From contig JAGHUZ010000053.1 in the NCBI GenBank assembly GCA_018064575.1, positions 1 through 13,146 of the forward strand: DNA of 13,146 nucleotides, given 5' to 3'. Source of the DNA: Candidatus Minthomonas equi (lineage in GTDB: Bacteria; Bacteroidota; Bacteroidia; Bacteroidales; UBA932). Positions 6,739-13,146 of the stretch are shown piece by piece. The position numbers and the translations under genes were made by a program. Position 1 is the first letter of the stretch, and the number at the start of each line of letters is the position of its first letter. The notes under the pieces are model-generated. The model saw only the letters and a list, made by a program, of their open reading frames with translations, did no database searches and was not told the DNA's origin.

Positions 6739-8901
6739 ATGAAAACTTTCCGGACTCTCATTTGTATCCTTGTTCTCGCGGCATCTTGCGTGGATAATTC
6801 GCCGTATATCGATGATGAGTTCCGGATGCCTGACATACAGTGGCGACCTGTGCCACTCTGGTTTTGGAACAACACCCCGGTAAGCGAAGAGAAAGCTCTG
6901 AACCAATTGACCCGAATGATAGATACGGACTTCTATGGAGGCTGCGCTATACTCCCTTTCGGCAAAGACTTTCAGCCCGAGTATCTGTCAGATGAATATT
7001 TCAAAATCTACGGAGCGGTCATTGATTTGGCAAGGGAGAAAGGCGCACAGATGTCAATATATGATGAATATGGATTCCCCAGCGGCAGTATGGGTGCTAT
7101 CAACGGCAACGGAGTGGAAAGATTCGCAGCCAGCCATCCTGGCCACACCATCAAACGTTTGGACAAGTATGAATATGAGACAAGGCCTTCATCTTCGTTC
7201 AGCGTGCAACTTGGATTAGATGGGAAGCGTATGGCGACGGTCGCTATGGATAAGAGTACCGGTGAAATCATCTCCCTGTCCGACTGCATTTCAGATAGCG
7301 GGCTGCTCAATTGGGATGTACCATCTGAAGGCGAATGGACAGTAATGAATTTTCTGTGCGTTGACTCCGGTGACCCGAATGTGGACTACCTGTCTCCCGA
7401 ATCGGTCAAATTATTTGTGGATGACACACACGAAGAGTATTACAGGCGCTTCGACAAGGATTTCGGTACAGTAATCACATCGACTTTTTTTGACGAACCG
7501 ACGCTATATCGCGCAGATGGCAGAATTTGGACTGACAGTTTCAACGACAAATTTCAGCAGAAGTACGGAATTTCCCCAGAGACCTTCTATCCTGCCCTGT
7601 GGTATTACGTAGGAGACAAGACGGCCGCCATCAGAAACATGATGTTCGGCACCAGAGCACAGATGTATGCTGAAGGATTTATGAAAACCATAGCAGACTG
7701 GGCCACTGAGCATAGAATACTGTCCACCGGTCACCAGGATCAGGAAGAAATTCCGAATACCGTCAGTGTGGCCGGAGACCTCCTTCTCGACGGCAAATAT
7801 ATGACTATGCCCGGAATAGACAAGATCGGTGGCGACCGTCCTGCGGAGCATTTCTACAAAGTGGTGTCTTCGTCGGCCTACAACTGGGACCACGACAAAG
7901 TAATGTCCGAGACTTTCGGCGCTATGGGGGACATCACTTTCGACACGATGTACAGCATCGCTGTCGAGCAGTACACCAAAGGCATCAACAACCTCATACC
8001 GCACGCCTTCTGGTACGATGACGACAACGTCACTTTCCTGCCCGAACTTTCCACTCGCAACCCTCTTTACCGCGATTCCCTGCCTGATTTCAACAAATTT
8101 CTCTCGCGTCTCAACTACATTCTGGCGCGTCCCGGCCGCCACGTTGCCGACATTGCCCTCCTCTATCCGATACATACCCTGCAGGCGGGACATCATCTCG
8201 ACGGTGAACTGCACTGGTATCTTGGAGGTGTCACGATACCGGGCACCGACTACAGTTCTATATCACGTATCCTCTCCGATGAAATCGGCACTGACTTCAC
8301 TTATCTCCATCCCGAAGTAATAGACGAAAAATGCAGCATCCAGGATGGAAAGTTAATAATGACAAACGAAATCAACACTGAATCTTACAATGTAATAATA
8401 TTGCCCGGAGTCGATGTCATTTCCGCCAGCAATATGGCCAAAATTCACGACGCGTGGAAGCAGGGTGTGCGGGTAATATTCACGACCAGAACACCAAGCA
8501 AATGCGCCGACATAGATGGTAGCGATGATGCCATTTGTGCCACCGTAGAACAGATGCTGCGTTCTGACAGAAATCCCGCCATCTTTGTGACTGAACCGTC
8601 TGCAGTGCTTATCAGGAAAGCATTGCAGGGCATCTGTCCGGATGTCGCTTTCAACTCCGGAGGAGAGCTCAACTACATCCACAAAGTCATCGAGGGAAAG
8701 AACGTCTTCCTATTCGGAAATATCGACAATACCACCAAGGAATCCGTCATCACGTTTGCCCATAAGCCGGGCAAATGCTTCTGGATGGACCCGCATAGCG
8801 GCGACATCACCCCTGCAATCATTTCACGCAACGGGAATGGTACCTTCCGGACAGGACTCACACTTGCTCCTTCCCACGGGATGTTCCTTATCTCGCGTTA
8901 A
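6739..8901 (+). CDS. Putative GH106-like glycoside hydrolase, lipoprotein
   Basis: The 720-residue product starts with a lipoprotein signal (LVLAASC, Cys17). The N-terminal catalytic region resembles the TIM-barrel glycosidases distantly related to GH106 alpha-L-rhamnosidases: PLWFWNN near residue 41, MSIYDEYGFPSGS (the family's YDE-x-G-x-PSG motif), TFFDEPTLY with E253, and MSETFGAMGD with E391, followed by GINNLIPHAFWY. E253 and E391 are the best candidates for the catalytic acid pair (inference from motif conservation). After about residue 460 there is an alpha/beta domain like that of GH42-type enzymes (VADIALLYPIHT and NVIILPGVDVI), then a small C-terminal beta region. It is shorter than canonical GH106 enzymes, which are usually well over 800 residues, so it may belong to an unassigned sister family. 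Co-transcription with the GH78 enzyme suggests a rhamnose-containing substrate or a neighbouring linkage. Confidence 0.75.
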   Translation: MKTFRTLICILVLAASCVDNSPYIDDEFRMPDIQWRPVPLWFWNNTPVSEEKALNQLTRMIDTDFYGGCAILPFGKDFQPEYLSDEYFKIYGAVIDLAREKGAQMSIYDEYGFPSGSMGAINGNGVERFAASHPGHTIKRLDKYEYETRPSSSFSVQLGLDGKRMATVAMDKSTGEIISLSDCISDSGLLNWDVPSEGEWTVMNFLCVDSGDPNVDYLSPESVKLFVDDTHEEYYRRFDKDFGTVITSTFFDEPTLYRADGRIWTDSFNDKFQQKYGISPETFYPALWYYVGDKTAAIRNMMFGTRAQMYAEGFMKTIADWATEHRILSTGHQDQEEIPNTVSVAGDLLLDGKYMTMPGIDKIGGDRPAEHFYKVVSSSAYNWDHDKVMSETFGAMGDITFDTMYSIAVEQYTKGINNLIPHAFWYDDDNVTFLPELSTRNPLYRDSLPDFNKFLSRLNYILARPGRHVADIALLYPIHTLQAGHHLDGELHWYLGGVTIPGTDYSSISRILSDEIGTDFTYLHPEVIDEKCSIQDGKLIMTNEINTESYNVIILPGVDVISASNMAKIHDAWKQGVRVIFTTRTPSKCADIDGSDDAICATVEQMLRSDRNPAIFVTEPSAVLIRKALQGICPDVAFNSGGELNYIHKVIEGKNVFLFGNIDNTTKESVITFAHKPGKCFWMDPHSGDITPAIISRNGNGTFRTGLTLAPSHGMFLISR

Positions 8902-8909
8902 GCATTCTT

Positions 8910-9482
8910 TTAAGAAATTGACCTCCGACCTGCTTCGAATGCATAGAGATTGGCATTAACGACATCCTCTCCTTTACGGGAGAATATCCGTCTGATTCCA
9001 TCCATCAGCTTTTCTTCGGGAATTCCCAGCAAATGGGCACAAGCTCCGAGCAGAACGATATTCGCCCCTCTCGGATTACCGGCATCCCGGGCTATTGCAT
9101 CTATATCCAAGGATATGACGTGAGCAAGAGAAGACAATTCCTGCCTGATGCATTCTATTTCCGGATAATTCGGAATATTTACAAAAGGTTCAGATGCCGT
9201 TACTATCCAACCGTCTTTCGAAAGATATGGCAGATAGCGCAGTGCCTCCATCGGTTCCATAGAAATAATCAAATCACACCCACCTTTGGGAATAAGGTCG
9301 GACGCTATCGGTTCAGAGGAAATACGGAGATTTGACTGTACGTCTCCACCCCGCTGACTCATACCGTGAACTTCAGCCTGCTTGATGAACAGACCTTCAT
9401 TGATGGCTGCATCGCCTATCACTGTAGCGATTGATAAAATGCCCTGGCCACCCACTCCGGCCAGAATGATATCCTTTTTCAT
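8910..9482 (-). CDS. iorB: Indolepyruvate oxidoreductase subunit beta
   Basis: This is the small (gamma-domain) subunit of the 2-oxoacid:acceptor oxidoreductase that converts aryl pyruvates (indolepyruvate, phenylpyruvate) and CoA to aryl-acetyl-CoA and CO2, or runs in reverse. The 190 residues match the usual IorB length. Visible signatures are the N-terminal ILAGVGGQGILSIA, the HGMSQRGGDVQSNLR block, and GNPRGANIVLLGAC. The frame is open to an ATG at 9614, but that extension overlaps the end of iorA. The ATG at 9482 (MKKDIILAG) carries an AGGAG just upstream and fits the family start. It follows iorA by 13 bases and ends 8 bases from the convergent glycosidase gene, with no clear terminator between them. 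Confidence 0.93.
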   Translation of the reverse strand: MKKDIILAGVGGQGILSIATVIGDAAINEGLFIKQAEVHGMSQRGGDVQSNLRISSEPIASDLIPKGGCDLIISMEPMEALRYLPYLSKDGWIVTASEPFVNIPNYPEIECIRQELSSLAHVISLDIDAIARDAGNPRGANIVLLGACAHLLGIPEEKLMDGIRRIFSRKGEDVVNANLYAFEAGRRSIS

Positions 9483-9485
9483 TTT

Positions 9486-9490
9486 CTCCT
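9486..9490 (-). promoter_or_regulatory. Ribosome binding site of iorB
   Basis: The minus strand reads AGGAG three bases before the ATG at 9482, inside the short iorA-iorB gap. It is one of the few Shine-Dalgarno-like sequences in the window and supports 9482 over the upstream ATG at 9614 as the iorB start. Confidence 0.6.
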
Positions 9491-9495
9491 GTTTC

Positions 9496-11100
9496 TTACT
9501 GATTCTTTTTCTCCTTTGCGTGACGTCTGGCTGTCTGAATACACTCCCTGCGAGGAATAATAACAGAAAGACCGTGATAATCGAGTTCTTCCTTAATGGT
9601 ACGGCGTATTTCATCCATATTCTTAGGAAGCGGAACTACGACTTTCAGATGTTCCGGATTAACTCCTATGCCACGGCAGATAGACTCTATCCGGCCCGTT
9701 CCTGCAGAATCCTGCCCTCCTGTCATACCTGTAGTAAGATTATCCGAAATAATTACCACGATATCGGAATTCGCATTAACTGCATCCAGCAGCCCGGTCA
9801 TACCTGAATGGGTAAAAGTGGAATCCCCTATGACAGCAACAGCTGGATACTGACCTGCATCCGAAGCCCCTTTTGCCATAGTTATTGAGGCTCCCATATC
9901 AATAGTGGAATGAATGGCCCTGAACGGAGGCAGGTACCCTAATGTATAACAACCGATATCACTGAAAACCTTACTGTCAGGATAATCTTTGAGAACATCG
10001 TTCAATGCCTCATATACTGATCTGTGGCCGCATCCCTGACATAAAGCCGGAGGACGCGGAACCACCGTTTCCGAAGCAGGATAGGTTTCCAATGGAGACA
10101 TTCCAAGAGCCTTCCTGAGAGAGTCGGGGGTAAGTTCTCCAGTCCGCGGAAGTTCACCGGAAAGGCGTCCCTTGATTTTACAGCCGCCAGAAAGAATACC
10201 TCGAATCTGTTCTTCCAGGAAAGGCTGTCCATCCTCGACTATCAGGAGACATCCGCACTCCTGAGCCATTTTCCGAATCAGCTTCCTCGGCACAGGATAT
10301 TGTGAAATTTTAAGAATGGGCCAAGGAGAATTATTCCCTACATTTTCACGAACATAATTATATCCTATGCCACAAGCAATGATTCCCAAACTCTTATCCT
10401 TCCCCTCGAAATAGCGATTCCAGACTCCCTCCTCCCCTTCTGTTTCCATCTGCTTGTAGCGTTCCAGAACCACAGGATACTGCCTTTTCGAATTGGCAGG
10501 CAAAAGAACCCAGGAAGCTGGTGTCTCAGGATATCTGATGTCCGCGGAAGCCTCAGCATCTTCGGCTACATCAACCACTGCCCTGGAATGAGCCATACGG
10601 GTAGTCACACGGAGCAATACCGTCGTATGGTACTTTTCCGACAGTTCGAAACCGTATCGCATCATATCGTATGCCTCCTGCTGGGAGGATGGTTCCAGCA
10701 CGGGCGCAAATGCAAACTGTCCGTAGAAACGGGAATCCTGCTCATTCTGCGAAGAATGCATCGAAGGATCATCGGCAGCCACTACCACTATACCACCGTT
10801 CGCTCCGGCGATAACAGAATTCACAAATGCATCAGCACATACATTCATACCGACGTGCTTCATACAGACCAAAGATCGTTTGCCGACATATGAAACCCCC
10901 AGTGCAGCCTCCATCGCCGTCTTCTCATTTACACACCAGTCAGTATGTATTTTCCTTTTGACAGCAAGAGGCATTGACTGAATATATTCAGTTATTTCAG
11001 TGGAAGGGGTACCGGGATAGGAATACACCCCTGAAATTCCGGCATTTACAGCGCCGACAGCTATAGCTTCATCCCCAAGCAACATTTTTTTCAGAGCCAT
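9496..11100 (-). CDS. iorA: Indolepyruvate oxidoreductase subunit alpha, without ferredoxin domain
   Basis: This is the large, thiamine-diphosphate-binding subunit of the aryl-pyruvate oxidoreductase. It begins with the pyrimidine-binding domain (LLGDEAIAVGAVNAGISG, then YSYPGTPSTEI). It continues with CMKHVGMNVCADAF and a CoA/transketolase-C-like middle part. The TPP pyrophosphate domain holds CQGCGHRSVYEAL (C354, C357) and the TPP motif from G425-D426-S427 to N454. The protein ends at 534 residues, soon after GLSVIIPRREC. Archaeal IorA is about 100 residues longer and carries a C-terminal domain with two CxxCxxCxxxCP [4Fe-4S] motifs; no such cysteine clusters are present here. That may be the normal form in Bacteroidota, with an external electron carrier, but I cannot confirm it. 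A TACCTTTG element lies 24 bases upstream of the start codon. Confidence 0.93.
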   Translation of the reverse strand: MALKKMLLGDEAIAVGAVNAGISGVYSYPGTPSTEITEYIQSMPLAVKRKIHTDWCVNEKTAMEAALGVSYVGKRSLVCMKHVGMNVCADAFVNSVIAGANGGIVVVAADDPSMHSSQNEQDSRFYGQFAFAPVLEPSSQQEAYDMMRYGFELSEKYHTTVLLRVTTRMAHSRAVVDVAEDAEASADIRYPETPASWVLLPANSKRQYPVVLERYKQMETEGEEGVWNRYFEGKDKSLGIIACGIGYNYVRENVGNNSPWPILKISQYPVPRKLIRKMAQECGCLLIVEDGQPFLEEQIRGILSGGCKIKGRLSGELPRTGELTPDSLRKALGMSPLETYPASETVVPRPPALCQGCGHRSVYEALNDVLKDYPDSKVFSDIGCYTLGYLPPFRAIHSTIDMGASITMAKGASDAGQYPAVAVIGDSTFTHSGMTGLLDAVNANSDIVVIISDNLTTGMTGGQDSAGTGRIESICRGIGVNPEHLKVVVPLPKNMDEIRRTIKEELDYHGLSVIIPRRECIQTARRHAKEKKNQ

Positions 11101-11123
11101 ATTTTATATGCGATTTATTTATG

Positions 11124-11131
11124 CAAAGGTA
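11124..11131 (-). promoter_or_regulatory. Putative -7 promoter element for iorAB
   Basis: The minus strand reads TACCTTTG, an exact TAnnTTTG match. It predicts a start near 11120 and a leader of about 20 bases before the ATG at 11100. The upstream -33 position is T-rich (TTTT/ATTT) rather than a clear TTTG. The rest of the gap to 11208 holds no hairpin I would call a terminator for the preceding lipoprotein gene. Confidence 0.45.
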
Positions 11132-11208
11132 AATATTTCCCTTCGGCTAAAAAATAATATCTCATTCCATCGCAAACCGGCAGCCAGAAATTGTGAGGAA
11201 CAAAAGTC

Positions 11209-12276
11209 TCAAAGCAGCACATATTCTAGAGACTTCTTCATTCCGTCCATATCATAAAGAGTGCCCGCAATACCCCTTACGGCAACCCTTTCACCGAAAA
11301 ACTGAGGATATTCCTTCAAGTTCATCTCTTTACATTTGCCTGATGCAATGCTTATCGGCCAGGCAGATAATGAATTCAAAGACGGAGAAAGAGCGATGTT
11401 GGCCGTCACGACCATACTGTCAATTTCAGGATGCCACTTCTTGTTAACAAAGCATCCTGAAATATATCCGATAACCCAAACAGTATCTCCATCAAACTTT
11501 CCCAGGTCCGTGACCTGTACTGCATCAAACATTGTCAGCCCGCATCGTTTGCGTCCATACAGATATGTTTCCTTATAGCGCAACCGCACTGTATCCGCAG
11601 AAACTTTTACCGTCCCATAAGCTTCCATAGGAGCTATTTTCACCGACACTGAAAACATATCTGATGCGGAACAGTATCTCCCCGTCAGAAATTCTGGGGA
11701 AGAATCCCCGTCTTTCATCAGATTAACCGTAATGATTCCAGGCATAAAGTGGCAGAAGCCATCTTCGGAATAGGGATAATCTGCATACTCCACTTTTCCG
11801 GAAAGTGTATCACGACAGGAAAGACGAATGAATCCTTCCGGAAAGTTTTCCTCGAAATCATCTGAGAAAAGGACCTGAACACCGACTGTCAACTGGCGGC
11901 AAGACAGCCTGACTTCGAACTCTTCACCGGCTTCTACCATAATGACCTCATCATCACCGTAAATAGGCGAATTAATTTCAGGACCGGAATAGAATCTGGA
12001 ACGGAGGCTGAAAAAACATTGACCAGCTTTCACTGTCACTGTTTCAGGACACTCGCCGAACGTCCCGTCATAAACCACTCCATCGGAATCGGTAACACTG
12101 AAATTAAAAGAATCGATATCAGCATCGGTCAGTCCTATTTCAACGGCTTCAGCACGCAAGCTTTTGGTATCAAATGACACCTTCACTTCGTCCATATCAT
12201 TTTCTGCTCCTTCACGTTCACAGCAGACATTAAGAAACGGCGCTAATATCACCGCAGGTAAAATAAAACATTTCAT
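11209..12276 (-). CDS. DUF4493 and DUF6359-like putative lipoprotein
   Basis: Function is unknown. The 355-residue product from the ATG at 12276 starts with a hydrophobic signal segment ending in LNVCC (Cys18/19), probably a lipoprotein signal, although valine before the first cysteine is unusual. Residues about 30-210 resemble DUF4493, a beta-rich module common in Bacteroidales surface proteins: FNFSVTDSDGVVYDGTFGE, CPETVTVKAGQ, INSPIYGDDEV and LSCRQLTVGVQVLFSDD. Residues about 245-355 resemble DUF6359, an OB-like module, with DTVWVIGYISG (266-274 core), ASGKCKEMNLKEYPQFFGE and AVRGIAGTLYDMDGMK. The frame is open to 12336, but the -7 element at 12297-12304 and the terminator at 12328-12367 lie in that extension, so 12276 is preferred. 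It appears to be a single-gene transcript. Confidence 0.7.
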   Translation of the reverse strand: MKCFILPAVILAPFLNVCCEREGAENDMDEVKVSFDTKSLRAEAVEIGLTDADIDSFNFSVTDSDGVVYDGTFGECPETVTVKAGQCFFSLRSRFYSGPEINSPIYGDDEVIMVEAGEEFEVRLSCRQLTVGVQVLFSDDFEENFPEGFIRLSCRDTLSGKVEYADYPYSEDGFCHFMPGIITVNLMKDGDSSPEFLTGRYCSASDMFSVSVKIAPMEAYGTVKVSADTVRLRYKETYLYGRKRCGLTMFDAVQVTDLGKFDGDTVWVIGYISGCFVNKKWHPEIDSMVVTANIALSPSLNSLSAWPISIASGKCKEMNLKEYPQFFGERVAVRGIAGTLYDMDGMKKSLEYVLL

Positions 12277-12325
12277 GGCATCCCTCGTTTTTGACACAAA
12301 AATATCCTCGGGGAATGCCATGAAA
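12271..12325. repeat. Inverted repeat bracketing the DUF4493 promoter
   Basis: TTTCATGGCAT at 12271-12281 is matched by its exact reverse complement at 12315-12325, an 11-base perfect inverted repeat with 33 bases between the arms. Imperfect similarity continues inward (CCCTCG against CCCCGAG). One arm contains the start codon of the DUF4493 gene and the -7 element lies between the arms. Confidence 0.55.
12297..12304 (-). promoter_or_regulatory. Putative -7 promoter element for the DUF4493 gene
   Basis: The minus strand reads TATTTTTG, an exact TAnnTTTG match, with a predicted start near 12293 and a leader of about 17 bases to the ATG at 12276. No recognisable -33 element is at the expected distance; the right arm of the inverted repeat occupies that area. 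Confidence 0.4.
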
Positions 12326-12327
12326 GT

Positions 12328-12367
12328 AAAAAACAAGTTATAGAACGGATATATTTCCGTTTCTATA
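12328..12367 (-). terminator. Rho-independent terminator of the dehydratase gene
   Basis: Reading the minus strand after the dehydratase stop, CTATA-(A)-AACGGA pairs with TCCGTT-CTATA's complement partner TATAG: an 11-bp stem (positions 12363-12367 and 12356-12361 with 12339-12349) with one bulged base at 12362 and a 6-base loop. It is followed by TTGTTTTTT (12336-12328). This is a standard intrinsic terminator 16 bases past the stop codon and separates the dehydratase from the DUF4493 transcript. Confidence 0.75.
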
Positions 12368-12382
12368 GTATCATGAAGATTA

Positions 12383-13146
12383 TCAACTCCAGATTCTGTC
12401 GTTCGAGAATTCAGTATTCCACTGGTCAGTCGGCTCCCACATACCCGGTATGTCGGGATTGATATGGCTGGCGATGAGTTCCTCGTTCAGTTCGGAAATG
12501 CCGAGACCGGGACCATCCGGAACAGTAATGAAACCGTTGTCGATGAGCTGGTCTGGAAGTCCTTTCACAAGGTCTTTCCACCAAGGAACGTCCACAGAGT
12601 GAAGTTCCATAGCCAGAACGTTATGCATAGCGGCGGCCGCATGCACACAAGCCATGGCGGCTATAGGGCTTTCAGCCATATGGATAGCTACGGCTACACC
12701 GTTTTCATCGGCCATATCTGCGATTTTTTTCAGCTCCAGCGCGCCTCCGCAGGTCAGAATGTCGGGATGAATCACAGAAACGGCACCACCCTTGATGAGG
12801 GGTTCGAAACCTTCCTTGAGATAAATGTCTTCTCCAGTACATACCGGAATGGTGGTGGACTGACGCATAAGTTTATATTGGTCTGTGTACATCCAGGGAA
12901 CCATATCCTCCATCCATGCGATATTGTACTTCTCCATTCTGCGTGCAAAACGGATACAGTCCTCTACACATACGTGTCCGAAATGGTCAATGGCCAGAGG
13001 TACCTCATATCCGATCACATCACGGACATCCTTTACGTATTTCTCAAGGAAATCGAGACCAATCTCCGTAAGATGGATTCCGGTGAAGGGATGAGCCGTA
13101 GTGACTATGTCATAACTTTTGGTTCGGCCCACCATATCGGCAGTAA
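12383..13146 (-). CDS. Enolase-superfamily acid-sugar dehydratase (MR/MLE family), 5' end cut by window
   Basis: This is the C-terminal barrel of a mandelate racemase/muconate lactonizing enzyme family protein, probably dehydrating an aldonic or aldaric acid to a 2-keto-3-deoxy sugar acid. The frame continues past the internal ATG at 13135 (T-A-D precede it), so the capping domain lies outside the window. Counting from that Met, the three Mg2+ ligands are D50 (AIDHFGH), E76 (WMEDM) and E102 (TGEDI), spaced 26 and 26. The His-Asp dyad is D125 (HPDILTCGG) and H152 (AIHMAESP), and E177 (AMELHSVD) completes the MR-subgroup set. All catalytic residues are intact. The substrate cannot be decided; D-galactonate- or L-rhamnonate-type acids are possible, and the nearby rhamnosidases only hint at the latter. 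Confidence 0.88.
   Translation of the reverse strand, partial: TADMVGRTKSYDIVTTAHPFTGIHLTEIGLDFLEKYVKDVRDVIGYEVPLAIDHFGHVCVEDCIRFARRMEKYNIAWMEDMVPWMYTDQYKLMRQSTTIPVCTGEDIYLKEGFEPLIKGGAVSVIHPDILTCGGALELKKIADMADENGVAVAIHMAESPIAAMACVHAAAAMHNVLAMELHSVDVPWWKDLVKGLPDQLIDNGFITVPDGPGLGISELNEELIASHINPDIPGMWEPTDQWNTEFSNDRIWS

Noticed and set aside
7504..8214. A 236-codon open frame on the minus strand inside the second glycosidase gene
   Set aside because: It is antisense to a well supported coding sequence, has no recognisable domain and has a composition typical of a shadow frame.
8905..8916. TTCTT-TT-AAGAA between the convergent glycosidase and iorB stop codons, as a shared terminator
   Set aside because: Five AT-rich pairs with a two-base loop are too weak, and no extended U-run follows on either strand.
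9483..9614. Upstream extension of the iorB frame with a hydrophobic stretch resembling a signal peptide
   Set aside because: It overlaps the 3' end of iorA, a cytosolic partner subunit, and the family start with an AGGAG is at 9482.
11132..11208. Possible terminator for the DUF4493 gene, with a T-run at about 11149-11154
   Set aside because: No stem longer than about five weak pairs precedes the T-run, so I do not call it.

Overview
The window looks like chromosomal DNA from a member of the Bacteroidales (Bacteroidota). The reasons are the gene families present (a DUF4493-type lipoprotein, lipoprotein glycoside hydrolases, a short-form IorA), the near absence of Shine-Dalgarno sequences, and repeated matches to the Bacteroidota -7 promoter element TAnnTTTG a short way upstream of start codons. 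The genus cannot be fixed from the sequence alone. Coding density is high and no stretch longer than about 160 bases lacks a gene. I see no tRNA, rRNA, CRISPR array, insertion sequence or integrase.

Layout. Positions 1-4050 are all on the minus strand. In transcription order they hold an abortive-infection family protein (Abi_2/AbiF type, HEPN-like), a MATE efflux transporter, ammonia-dependent asparagine synthetase AsnA, and a formate/nitrite-transporter (FNT) family membrane protein cut by the window edge. Positions 4136-8901 on the plus strand are a two-gene operon of secreted lipoprotein glycosidases: a GH78 alpha-L-rhamnosidase and a second glycoside hydrolase distantly like GH106. Positions 8910-11100 (minus) are iorA-iorB, the two subunits of indolepyruvate oxidoreductase. 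Positions 11209-12276 (minus) are a DUF4493 plus DUF6359-like lipoprotein of unknown function. Positions 12383 to the window end (minus) are the C-terminal two thirds or so of an enolase-superfamily acid-sugar dehydratase, followed by a convincing Rho-independent terminator.

How the genes work together. The two glycosidases should act together on rhamnose-containing plant or microbial glycans, and the dehydratase may catabolise an acid sugar. IorAB serves aromatic 2-oxoacid/CoA metabolism. AsnA and the MATE pump are housekeeping or transport genes that share a 19-base junction.

The most interesting signal is in the leader of the abi gene. Between its apparent promoter and its start codon lies a compact nested hairpin that ends in a U-rich tract directly before the ATG. 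That is the layout expected for a terminator-bounded small RNA (abiF-RNA or type III toxin-antitoxin-like) feeding a HEPN-type effector by read-through. Two other regulatory dyads stand out: a 13-position near-perfect stem at the asnA 3' end / FNT promoter, and an 11-base perfect inverted repeat that brackets the promoter and includes the start codon of the DUF4493 gene.
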